Under the pieces are notes generated by a model. It ran no database searches. It was given only the letters and a program-made list of their open reading frames with translations, and was not told the origin of the DNA. Shown here in pieces: positions 26,309-34,447 of a stretch of 64,000 nt of DNA (within the stretch, counting starts at the first letter, position 1; each line of letters opens with the position of its first letter). The stretch comes from an uncultured Candidatus Melainabacteria bacterium (GTDB lineage Bacteria; Cyanobacteriota; Vampirovibrionia; Gastranaerophilales; Gastranaerophilaceae). Location: contig CAKUZD010000004.1 of assembly GCA_934718275.1 (NCBI GenBank), positions 62,001 to 126,000 on the forward strand. Reading direction: 5' to 3'. A program made the translations under genes and the position numbers.

Positions 26309-27610
26309 TTATTTAGAAATTCTTCCCGGTACAACAACTCCACCTTTTAAATTCTTTTTATAAAATTCTACGTGTGGTTGAAGAACGCTGTCCAAAACTT
26401 CAGGAAATTCTTTATTTCCCATAACTTTTTCAACGATTTCTTGATAAACTGTAGCGAATGCTCTTAATTGAGTTAAAGCACCTGCAGCAGCCGGAGTTAA
26501 TCCCATACCTTGAGTTTGAGCTGTTTCTAAGAAGAATGCACCTGTTACTTCATAAGATTTTGTTAAAGCTTCAATATAGCTTTCAGCATTTTCTCTGCAT
26601 ACGCCATTATCTTGAGGAACAGTTAATGCAAATGCAAAGTTATTAGCAGGATTGAAATGAGCTTCTGCTGAGTGGTGCATAGCATCAGGAACTTTTGCAA
26701 CTTGTTTTAAAGTATCTTTTACTGATTCATTTTGCATTTGAGCATGCCAATATACAGTGTTTTCAAAAATTGAACCCATATATTGATGAACTGATGTTAA
26801 GATATTATTCATTTTTGCGTGAGCCCAAAAAATACCTTCTTTTAAAGCATCATTAACGCTTAAATCAGATGTTAAAGCTTCAGAAGAAATTTCTTGTGCA
26901 GCATTCAACATTGTTACCATATCCTCTTTTTTCATTCCTGCATAAGCAAGAGTGAATAAAGCGTGGTCATCAAATGCAGAAAAACGACCACCAACATCGT
27001 CATGAATAAACAAATCACCTAACCAACCTTGTTCGTTAGAAGTTCTTCTTAATTCACTTTTTTCAGCGTTGCCGTCAGTAACTGCAATAAAGTGTTTATG
27101 AGCAAGTTTTTCTGCTTCTTCTTGAGATTTTCCTTGAGCTTTGTATGCATCTGTAATCATAGCAAGAACTCTTAAAAATCCGTCTTTTGTTTCAAATGTA
27201 GAACCTGATTTAGAAGCAATTAAGTAATTTGATGAAAGAACATCATTACCTAATCTGTATAAAAATCTTTCTAAGCTTGCAGAATCAACATCTGAATAGA
27301 ATTCGATTGTATCATGTTTTACATTTAAGCCGTTGATTGATAACATGTGTTCAACAGTGTGTTTTGAACCACCAATACCCATTACGCTAAGTTTTTTAGC
27401 TCCGGTTTGTGCTTTTAATTTGCTTGCCAATTCATAAATTTCATCAACTCTTTTTGCTTGATTTTCAGGTAAATTTACCCAATTCAAAAACTGTCCTTTT
27501 TGGTTAGCTCTTGAAGAAAATTCTTTAACAAATTCACTTACTTTCGGAGAATATTCTCCAAAATCTACCCCTGTAAATTTAACAGTAACGTTAGAATTTT
27601 TTGTTAACAT
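26309..27610 (-). CDS. pgi: Glucose-6-phosphate isomerase
   Basis: Cytosolic glycolytic isomerase interconverting glucose 6-phosphate and fructose 6-phosphate. Recognised stretches are SVMGIGGSKHTVEHM, YLIASKSGSTFETKDGFLRV (sugar-phosphate binding), FIAVTDGNAEKSELRR, DVGGRFSAFDDHALFTLAYAG, and GMGLTPAAAGALTQLRAF. The 433-residue length fits the shorter bacterial class. AGAGGT precedes the ATG. With the PPi-PFK at 0.5 kb it gives the first steps of glycolysis. Confidence 0.92.
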   Translation of the reverse strand: MLTKNSNVTVKFTGVDFGEYSPKVSEFVKEFSSRANQKGQFLNWVNLPENQAKRVDEIYELASKLKAQTGAKKLSVMGIGGSKHTVEHMLSINGLNVKHDTIEFYSDVDSASLERFLYRLGNDVLSSNYLIASKSGSTFETKDGFLRVLAMITDAYKAQGKSQEEAEKLAHKHFIAVTDGNAEKSELRRTSNEQGWLGDLFIHDDVGGRFSAFDDHALFTLAYAGMKKEDMVTMLNAAQEISSEALTSDLSVNDALKEGIFWAHAKMNNILTSVHQYMGSIFENTVYWHAQMQNESVKDTLKQVAKVPDAMHHSAEAHFNPANNFAFALTVPQDNGVCRENAESYIEALTKSYEVTGAFFLETAQTQGMGLTPAAAGALTQLRAFATVYQEIVEKVMGNKEFPEVLDSVLQPHVEFYKKNLKGGVVVPGRISK

Positions 27611-27692
27611 ATTAACCTCTTTCTTTGTGTTTACAGTGATATTTTAGCATAAAAAGATAAAATAGTTAGAGGTAATTAACTAATAATTTTTT

Positions 27693-28118
27693 TTATTTCA
27701 TTTTTCTTTTTTTTTCAAAAAAGTTTTTTAAAATTGCATTACATTCTTCTTCGAGTATTCCACTATAAACTTTTAATTTTGAGTTAGCAAGTTTTCTTAA
27801 ATCGATTACGCTTCCCAGTGCTCCGTAATTGTGGTCATAAGAACCGAAATATACAGTATTTATTCTAGAGTTGATTATTGCCCATGCACACATTGGACAA
27901 GGCTCTAGTGTAACATACATTTCACAGTTATCAAGACGCCAAGTTCCCAGTTTTTTTTCGGCTTCCCTAATTGCTAAAATTTCTGCGTGTGCTGTTACGT
28001 CATTTAAAAATTCTTTTTGGTTAAATGTTTCTGCAATTATTTCTCCGTTTTTGACAATTATTGCTCCAACCGGAATTTCTCCTATTGCTTGATTTGCAAG
28101 TTTGATTGCGCGTTTCAT
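27693..28118 (-). CDS. tadA: tRNA-specific adenosine deaminase
   Basis: Zinc-dependent deaminase that makes inosine at the wobble position of tRNA-Arg. The catalytic HAE of TAHAEILAIREAE and the PCxxC of LEPCPMCAWAI are both present, and the length of 141 residues is normal. The ATG sits inside the histidine kinase stop (TAATG), so it is the third gene of a response regulator-kinase-tadA operon. The pairing with a two-component system is unusual but probably reflects operon packing. Confidence 0.92.
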   Translation of the reverse strand: MKRAIKLANQAIGEIPVGAIIVKNGEIIAETFNQKEFLNDVTAHAEILAIREAEKKLGTWRLDNCEMYVTLEPCPMCAWAIINSRINTVYFGSYDHNYGALGSVIDLRKLANSKLKVYSGILEEECNAILKNFFEKKRKMK

Positions 28119-29791
28119 TATATAACCTCAACTGCATTTGATAAATTTAAGGTTAATTCAACGCAAAAACCGCAATTTTCGTCACTATGAAGTTTAATTT
28201 CTCCATTCATAGCTTCAACAAGACCTTTTACAATGAACAAGCCTAATCCTGTTCCCCTCGTTGTGCGTGTTGTGTTGTCGTCAAGTCTTATAAATTTTTC
28301 GAATAATTTATTTAATTTTTCCGATGGAATAATTTTGCATTCATTTTTAATAAAAATTTTAGCTTTATCTTCTTTTGTATAAGCATCCACTATGATATTA
28401 GAATTTTCATTTGCGTATTTTGCTGCATTTTCAAGAAGATTTACAAAAACTTGAATTAGTCTGTCTTTGTCCGCATCTATTAATGGAAAATCTTCGCTAA
28501 TATTGAATATGATTTCTTTTTGAGATTTATTTTTAATTAAAATTTTGGCTTCTTCCAAAACTTCCGGCAACCAAACTTGTTCTACTTTTGTCCTCAAACG
28601 CATACCTTCTATATCAGGAATTGTTAGCAAATCTTCTATTAAACGTTTTAATCTTTCTGATTGTTCTTTGATTATTCTGAGGGATTTTTGTCTCGTTTCT
28701 TCGTCAATGATTATATCTTGCCGCATTAGTCGAGAGGTGTATCCTTGAATACTTGTTAACGGAGTTCTGAGTTCATGACTCACTGTATCAATCAAATTTG
28801 AGCGAAATTCATTTAGTTGTTTAAGTTCAATGTTATTTTTCTTTAATTGAATGTAAGATTTATGAATTTCTGTTGCCATTCTATTGAACTCAAATGCTAA
28901 AAATATTATTTCGTGGGGAGTAAATGCGGTTGTTAAAAGCCTTATTTGACGTTCATAATTTCCTTTAGAAATTGCAATAATTCCTTTGAATAATTGTCTT
29001 ATGTTTATGTATAAATAGTATGTATACAATCCGACTACAAAAATTATGGTTAATGTGGCCAAAAGGCAGGACAAAATGATTTTTAAACTATTATTTGTGA
29101 TTGCCTTTCTTGTGATTTTTTCTGTTGTGTTTACGATAATTGTAATTTTAGGTTCTTCTTTTGAGACATATATGAGCGGTTGGTTTTTTATGTCTCCAAA
29201 AATCATAGGTTCATTTTTTTTCAGTTTTTTAGGCAAAAGAGAAATAGTTTTTTTATAAGCTTCATCTGTATAATTATGTTCCGCAATCAAATCACCGTCA
29301 TTTGTTAAAACATAAATTTGACGTTTATCATCTGCTAATGATCTGAATAATTCATCTTTGATAGCATCAAGTTTGTATGTTGCAACAAGGTATTCATTAT
29401 CGTTTATTTTTACCGGAACTGTTGCCTTTTTATTCTTTTTATTTTTTTCGTGAATAATTTTTAAATCTTTTTCGGTTACAATTTCTAGTTTTTCGCAATC
29501 AGGCAGGGATTTTGTAACTTCTCTAAGGTAGGCATTTTGTGCCGCAGGAGTTTTAAAATATTTTAGGGAAAAAACAACTTGTTCAAGATTGCTTGATACA
29601 GTTTTGTTAAAAAAATCAATTTCATCGGAAACCATATTAGCAATCAAAACAGCTGCTTCTCTGAGCTGGTGGCGCATTGATTGTTGGTTAATATTATTGA
29701 TAATAAAGCCACTTATAGACATTGGTACAATTACTGCAAAAACAAATACTACAGCAATTTGTTCAACAATTTTAAGATGTTTTTCAAACAT
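28118..29791 (-). CDS. Membrane sensor histidine kinase
   Basis: Two-component sensor of 557 residues. One N-terminal membrane helix (VVFVFAVIVPMSISGFI), an extracytoplasmic sensing part of about 180 residues, a second helix (IILSCLLATLTIIFVVGLY), and a HAMP-like linker precede the kinase. The phospho-accepting His339 lies in TVSHELRTPLTSIQGY; the ATPase boxes are VFVNLLENAAKYA and TRGTGLGLFIVKGLVEAM. Start and stop overlap the neighbours as TAATG on both sides. Its partner is the response regulator directly upstream. The signal is unknown. Confidence 0.93.
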   Translation of the reverse strand: MFEKHLKIVEQIAVVFVFAVIVPMSISGFIINNINQQSMRHQLREAAVLIANMVSDEIDFFNKTVSSNLEQVVFSLKYFKTPAAQNAYLREVTKSLPDCEKLEIVTEKDLKIIHEKNKKNKKATVPVKINDNEYLVATYKLDAIKDELFRSLADDKRQIYVLTNDGDLIAEHNYTDEAYKKTISLLPKKLKKNEPMIFGDIKNQPLIYVSKEEPKITIIVNTTEKITRKAITNNSLKIILSCLLATLTIIFVVGLYTYYLYINIRQLFKGIIAISKGNYERQIRLLTTAFTPHEIIFLAFEFNRMATEIHKSYIQLKKNNIELKQLNEFRSNLIDTVSHELRTPLTSIQGYTSRLMRQDIIIDEETRQKSLRIIKEQSERLKRLIEDLLTIPDIEGMRLRTKVEQVWLPEVLEEAKILIKNKSQKEIIFNISEDFPLIDADKDRLIQVFVNLLENAAKYANENSNIIVDAYTKEDKAKIFIKNECKIIPSEKLNKLFEKFIRLDDNTTRTTRGTGLGLFIVKGLVEAMNGEIKLHSDENCGFCVELTLNLSNAVEVI

Positions 29792-30498
29792 TATTCCTCT
29801 CCGAACGGAGTTAACTTGTAACCTACGTTTGTCACTGTATGAAGATATTTTGGATGTTTTGTGTCAGGTTCAATTTTGTTTCTTAAACCACCAACGTGCA
29901 CTCTTAACATTCTAACATCTTCATCGCTATCATACCCCCAAACTTCATCTAACAAAGTTGCGAGTGTTACCGGTGTATTGAAATGTTGCATTAAACAATA
30001 TAAGATTTCAAATTCTGTTGGAGTAAGTTTTGCTTTTTTATTTACAACAACTGTTTCAAGTGTTTCCGGAAAAATTTGAATATCACCTGCATTCAACACT
30101 TCATCAGACATTACGGTTTTGTCCTCAATTTGATTTCTTCTTAATAAAACTCGTATTCTTAGTAGAACTTCTTGTACATCAAACGGTTTTACAAGGTAAT
30201 CATCAGCGCCGCAATCGAAACCTTCCGTTTTGTCGTCAATTGTTCCTTTGGCTGTAAGCATTAAAATGGGTATAGCAAGCTTTGCTTGACGAATGTTTTT
30301 GCAAACGTCAAAACCATTCATTTTAGGCATCATTACATCAAGCAAAATTAAGTCGTAAGAATTGTTTAGAGCTTTATTCAGACCTTCAAGTCCGTCTTTT
30401 GCCGTGTCAACAAAATAACCGCTTGCTTTTACATCAAATTCAAGTAACTCTCTGATTTCATCATCGTCATCAACTATTAAGATACGTTTTTCTGTCAT
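29791..30498 (-). CDS. OmpR/PhoB-family response regulator
   Basis: A 235-residue regulator: an N-terminal receiver domain (ILIVDDDDEIREL, phospho-Asp54 in LILLDVMMPKMNG, and the Lys of LTAKGT) followed by a winged-helix DNA-binding domain (LTPTEFEILYCLMQHFNTPV, VRMLRVHVGGLRNKIE, VTNVGYKL). AAGGGA precedes the ATG. It is the first gene of the operon with its histidine kinase, and the targets are unknown. Confidence 0.95.
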   Translation of the reverse strand: MTEKRILIVDDDDEIRELLEFDVKASGYFVDTAKDGLEGLNKALNNSYDLILLDVMMPKMNGFDVCKNIRQAKLAIPILMLTAKGTIDDKTEGFDCGADDYLVKPFDVQEVLLRIRVLLRRNQIEDKTVMSDEVLNAGDIQIFPETLETVVVNKKAKLTPTEFEILYCLMQHFNTPVTLATLLDEVWGYDSDEDVRMLRVHVGGLRNKIEPDTKHPKYLHTVTNVGYKLTPFGEE

Positions 30499-30677
30499 AT
30501 TTAATCCCTTTTGTATTTTATAATTTTATAAAAATTTTCGATTTATTGCAATTGATTATAAAGAAATATTATATCAATTTCTTTTTATGATTTATTGGGA
30601 ATTTATTTATATAAAGTATTTTACGTATTGTAATGTAAAAAGTTTTGTCTAAATCTCTCCCATTTTTTCTGTAAATA

Positions 30678-30686
30678 TGTTATAAT
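30678..30686 (+). promoter_or_regulatory. Extended -10 promoter element upstream of the hydrogenase locus
   Basis: TGTTATAAT, an extended -10 element, lies about 18 bases before the start codon of the ferredoxin gene at 30704. No good -35 hexamer is seen at the usual distance, as is allowed for extended -10 promoters. Confidence 0.5.
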
Positions 30687-30703
30687 AAATTTACGAGGAA
30701 GTT

Positions 30704-30943
30704 ATGGCTAAAATAAATATAACTGTATGTATGGGTAGCTCTTGTTTTGCTAGAGGAAATCAACAAAATTTAGCTTTAATTGAAAGTTTTATTAAAACAC
30801 ATGGACTTGAAGCTATTATTGATTTAGCAGGAATGAGATGCGAGAATAAATGCGAAAAAGGCCCAAATGTTATTATTAACGGGGTTGAGTACAACAATGT
30901 TACGGAACAAAAACTTGAAGAAATATTAGCTAGGCTGATTTAA
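30704..30943 (+). CDS. Thioredoxin-like [2Fe-2S] ferredoxin, NuoE/HydC type
   Basis: A 79-residue thioredoxin-fold ferredoxin. The four cluster ligands are visible as Cys-x4-Cys (VCMGSSCF) and Cys-x3-Cys (CENKCEKGP), as in NuoE and hydrogenase-associated subunits. It is the first gene of the hydrogenase locus; a promoter lies just upstream, and the sensory hydrogenase follows 75 bases after its stop. It probably passes electrons to or from the sensory hydrogenase, inferred from position. Confidence 0.88.
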   Translation: MAKINITVCMGSSCFARGNQQNLALIESFIKTHGLEAIIDLAGMRCENKCEKGPNVIINGVEYNNVTEQKLEEILARLI

Positions 30944-31018
30944 AAATTTGTCGATAAAAGATTTTTGTCGTTATCTTTGTTGACAAAAGCGGTAAAAGCA
31001 CCTGATGGAGTAACCAAA

Positions 31019-32725
31019 ATGAATAGTCAATATCCTGTTTATACTTTGACAAACGAGTGTCACGATTGTTACAAATGTATTCGAGAATGCCCCGTTAAAG
31101 CAATTAAAATTGAAAACGGGCATGCATCGGTTATTCCTGAACGTTGTATTGCTTGCGGAAACTGTGTGAAAGCGTGTCCGTCTAATGCAAAAAGGGTTAG
31201 AAATGATATTGATAAGGTAAAAAATCTTATTAATGCGAAAAAAGATGTTTACGTTTCTTTGGCTCCGTCTTGGCGTGCTTCATTTGAAAATTCTGCGGAA
31301 AAAATGATAGCTTTATTAAAACAACTTGGGTTTAAGGATGTTTCGGAAACTGCTCTTGGGGCGCAAGAAGTTTCTATAAAGACGGCTCAAATTTTAAATA
31401 GTGCTGATAAAGGGTTGTTTATTTCTAGTGCTTGTCCCGTAATAGTTGATTTTATTAAGCATTATTTGCCTGAATTTACTCAGTATATTACTCCTATAGG
31501 TTCTCCGTTAATGACACATGCTAAGATGCTTAAAGAAACTTATGGGGATGACATTTCTGTGGTTTTTGTAGGACCTTGTATAGGTAAAAAAAATGAAGTT
31601 ATATATTCCGGCTTGTTTGACGTTGCTTTAACATTTGATGAGTTAAGGTTGTGGATTAATGATGAAATTATAGATATTTCTAAAATAGCAAAAGACAGTC
31701 GTTTCAAATTTGTACCAAATTCCGCTTATGAAGGTACGCTTTATCCAATAGATGGAGGCATGAACCAAACTATTAGAAAATCAGGAATTTGTGACAATGT
31801 TCAACTTTTAGAAATATGTGGTGTGAATTCTTTAAAGCGGGCTTTGAAAAATTTAAATGTTGCGAAATTAGACAAAACGATATTTATAGAAGCTTTGGCA
31901 TGTGATGGCGGTTGTGTAAACGGCCCGGGAATTTCATCGAATAAAGCCGGAATTAATATGGTTTCAGATATTCTTGCTAAAGAAAAGAGGCGGGATAAAA
32001 TACCTGCTGAACCGAAAGTTGTTGTTGAATATAAAATAGAACCTAAAAAAGTAGTAAAATCCGATTATTCACTTGAAGAAATTTTGACAACATTGAAAAA
32101 AATAGGTAAACATTCCGTTGATGATGAATTGAATTGTGGCGGTTGCGGTTATGCTACTTGTAGAGATTTAGCAAAGGCTTTGTTGGATGGTGATGCAGAG
32201 ACTTCTATGTGTGTATCATATATGCGAAAAATTGCTGTAAGAAAAGCGGCAGCTATGATTAGATGTATGCCGGCTGCAGTTGTTATGGTAGATAACAACT
32301 TGAATATACTTGAAGCAAATGATAGTTTTATGAGAATGTTTTCCGGAGATATGTATGATGTTTTCAAATCTCGCCCTGACGGATTAGCAGGGGCTGCAAT
32401 TGATAGAATTGTTGATTTTGCGGATATTTTTAAAACAATACTGAAAACAGGTAAAGACTTGCATAAAGAACGTTATCATTCAGGTAACAGATTATTGGAT
32501 ATTTCAGCATTTACTATTGAAGAAAATGAGATTGTTGGTGCTGTAATTACTGATGTAACAAAGGCGGAAACTAACCGAGAAAAAATTTCACAAAAAGCCC
32601 ATGAGGTAATTTCAAAAAATATATCAATTGTTCAAGAAATTGCTTGTTTGCTTGGTGAACACATGGTTGAGACGGAGACACTCTTGAGCTCTATTGCAGA
32701 AGATTTTGATAAGGAGAGTGAGTAA
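31019..32725 (+). CDS. hydS: PAS-containing sensory [FeFe] hydrogenase homologue (group C type)
   Basis: The start chosen is the ATG eight bases after GGAG. The product (568 residues) has two 4Fe-4S motifs at the N-terminus (CHDCYKCIRECPVKA, CIACGNCVKACPSNA). The H-domain follows: motif 1 reads SSACPVIV (the first Cys of the usual TSCCP is Ala), motif 2 is VGPCIGKKNEV and motif 3 is ALACDGGCVNGPG. Near residue 380 comes another Fe-S motif (NCGGCGYATC), then a PAS domain (about 425-530). These traits match the group C, signalling type of [FeFe] hydrogenase, so H2 or redox sensing is inferred rather than H2 turnover. A SpoIIE-type phosphatase follows. Confidence 0.88.
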   Translation: MNSQYPVYTLTNECHDCYKCIRECPVKAIKIENGHASVIPERCIACGNCVKACPSNAKRVRNDIDKVKNLINAKKDVYVSLAPSWRASFENSAEKMIALLKQLGFKDVSETALGAQEVSIKTAQILNSADKGLFISSACPVIVDFIKHYLPEFTQYITPIGSPLMTHAKMLKETYGDDISVVFVGPCIGKKNEVIYSGLFDVALTFDELRLWINDEIIDISKIAKDSRFKFVPNSAYEGTLYPIDGGMNQTIRKSGICDNVQLLEICGVNSLKRALKNLNVAKLDKTIFIEALACDGGCVNGPGISSNKAGINMVSDILAKEKRRDKIPAEPKVVVEYKIEPKKVVKSDYSLEEILTTLKKIGKHSVDDELNCGGCGYATCRDLAKALLDGDAETSMCVSYMRKIAVRKAAAMIRCMPAAVVMVDNNLNILEANDSFMRMFSGDMYDVFKSRPDGLAGAAIDRIVDFADIFKTILKTGKDLHKERYHSGNRLLDISAFTIEENEIVGAVITDVTKAETNREKISQKAHEVISKNISIVQEIACLLGEHMVETETLLSSIAEDFDKESE

Positions 32726-32759
32726 GTTAATTGGTTTACTCAACTCAAAAGGGAACTAC

Positions 32760-33923
32760 ATGTTTATTGATATTGATTGCAGCCAGATGAAAAAATATAA
32801 TCAAAATGCTTATGGGGATTACTTCATCTCAAAAAGATATCCTGATGAGGCAAAACTTATTGCTGTTTTATCAGATGGTTTGGGAAGCGGAATTAAGGCA
32901 AATATTCTTTCTTGTATGACTGCAACCATGCTTTTAAAATTTATTGAGGGAGCTCAAATTCAAATTAGCAAAGCTGCTGAAATTATTATGAATTCGCTAC
33001 CTGTTTGTAAGGTTAGAAAAATAAGTTATTCTACATTTTCTGCTATAGAAGTTGACGATGAAGGAAATGCGAAAATCGTTGAGGAGGGTAATCCTCAATT
33101 TATATGGATTAGAAATGGGGAAGTTTTGCAACCTGAATACAAGTCTATTCCATCAAAAACTTTTAAAAACAGGTGTTTAAAAGTTTATAAAATAAAATTA
33201 GAACAGGGAGATAGGATAGTTTTTTGTTCTGATGGCGTTACTCAAGCAGGTTTGGGGGGGGGCCGATTAAAACTTGGATTAAGGCGTGATGGGCTAATTA
33301 TTCTTTTACAAGATAAATTAAAAGAAAACCCGGATATTTCCAGTACAGAATTTGCGCAGTATATAGTTAATCAGGCTCGGAACATTGAAATTGACAGACT
33401 TCCAAAAGACGATATTTCGGCTTGTGTTTTGTATTTTAGAGAGCCGAGAGAGGCGCTTGTATTTACGGGGCCGCCTTATCATCAGGAAAAAGATTTGGAG
33501 TATGCAAAAATTTTTGATGATTTTAAAGGTAAAAAAGCTATTGCCGGCGGTACTACTGCTAATTTAATTTCTAGAGAATTAAATAGACCTATAACTATGG
33601 ATACGACAATAAGTATCGGGAAACTTCCGTCTTGTTCATACATGAAAGGAGTTGATTTAGTTACTGAGGGGATTTTAACTCTAACAAAAACATTGGAATA
33701 TTTGGAAACAGGTATTTCAGATATTGACAATGCGGCAGGAAAATTGGTAGAATTTTTGTTGGATAGCGATTGCATCTTATTTATGGTAGGCGCAAAATTA
33801 AATCAGGCACATTATGATCCTGCCTTGCCAATAGAAATAGAAATCAGAAAAAATATTATTAAAAAAATGGCAAGCGTATTACAGGATAAGTATTTTAAAA
33901 AAGTAAACATACAGTACATGTAG
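32760..33923 (+). CDS. SpoIIE/PP2C-type protein phosphatase linked to the sensory hydrogenase
   Basis: The start chosen is the ATG after GGGAAC; earlier in-frame GTG/TTG codons overlap the upstream gene. The product (387 residues) carries a SpoIIE-like phosphatase domain: GDYFISKRYPDEAKLIAVLSDGLGSGIKAN, EEGNPQFIWIRNGEVL, GDRIVFCSDGVTQAGLG, and the metal Asp region RLPKDDISACVLYF. The C-terminal ~130 residues (GGTTANLISRELNRPI onward) are an extra domain I recognise only as common in these loci. It should dephosphorylate a target in response to the sensory hydrogenase; no kinase is nearby. Confidence 0.82.
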   Translation: MFIDIDCSQMKKYNQNAYGDYFISKRYPDEAKLIAVLSDGLGSGIKANILSCMTATMLLKFIEGAQIQISKAAEIIMNSLPVCKVRKISYSTFSAIEVDDEGNAKIVEEGNPQFIWIRNGEVLQPEYKSIPSKTFKNRCLKVYKIKLEQGDRIVFCSDGVTQAGLGGGRLKLGLRRDGLIILLQDKLKENPDISSTEFAQYIVNQARNIEIDRLPKDDISACVLYFREPREALVFTGPPYHQEKDLEYAKIFDDFKGKKAIAGGTTANLISRELNRPITMDTTISIGKLPSCSYMKGVDLVTEGILTLTKTLEYLETGISDIDNAAGKLVEFLLDSDCILFMVGAKLNQAHYDPALPIEIEIRKNIIKKMASVLQDKYFKKVNIQYM

Positions 33924-33984
33924 AAATATAATTGATAAGAATTCCTATTAAAGTTATTAGATAAGTTAGCAGAAAGGGTAAAAA

Positions 33985-34251
33985 ATGGACAAAAAAATTA
34001 GTGTAAAAGTTTGTTTAGGAACAACTTGTTTTGTAATGGGGTCATCCAACTTGCAAGAACTTGTAGAATCAGTGCCTAAAAAATATGGAGACAAGGTTGA
34101 AGTTTCAGGTGTTCCATGTTTAGGTTTATGTTCAATTGATTGGGAATTTTCTAAAGCTCCTTATGTTAAAGTTGATGATGAAGTCGTAAAAGAAGCAACT
34201 GTTGAAAAAGTGTTTAAAGCAATTGATGAAAGATTAGTAAAGTTACAGTAA
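33985..34251 (+). CDS. Thioredoxin-like [2Fe-2S] ferredoxin, second copy
   Basis: An 88-residue ferredoxin of the same family as the one at 30704, with ligands Cys-x4-Cys (VCLGTTCF) and Cys-x3-Cys (CLGLC). The sequence is only moderately similar to the other copy, so the two are not a recent duplication. GAAAGGG precedes the ATG. It lies between the phosphatase and the group B hydrogenase, and a 14-bp hairpin follows. Confidence 0.87.
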   Translation: MDKKISVKVCLGTTCFVMGSSNLQELVESVPKKYGDKVEVSGVPCLGLCSIDWEFSKAPYVKVDDEVVKEATVEKVFKAIDERLVKLQ

Positions 34252-34310
34252 AATCTTTCATTCATAAAATCCAATGTATATGAAAATATTTAGTATTTTA
34301 TAGATTGTTG

Positions 34311-34350
34311 AATAATAATGCTATTATGTTTATTTGATAGCATTATTATT
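34311..34350 (+). terminator. Hairpin after the second ferredoxin gene
   Basis: AATAATAATGCTAT and its exact complement ATAGCATTATTATT form a 14-bp stem with a 12-base loop, followed by T residues. It probably ends the sensory part of the locus. Confidence 0.65.
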
Positions 34351-34380
34351 TTGTTTGTTAAATTTTTATTTTTTCTTATT

Positions 34381-34408
34381 TTGAAAAATTTCATGTTTAT
34401 GCCATAAT
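34381..34408 (+). promoter_or_regulatory. Promoter candidate for the group B hydrogenase
   Basis: TTGAAA, a 16-base spacer and CATAAT, placed about 40 bases before the start codon of the hydrogenase gene. It comes after a hairpin, suggesting separate control from the sensory genes. Confidence 0.5.
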
Positions 34409-34447
34409 TTAAATATGTGTAGTAGCTATGAGGTGTGAAAGAAAATT

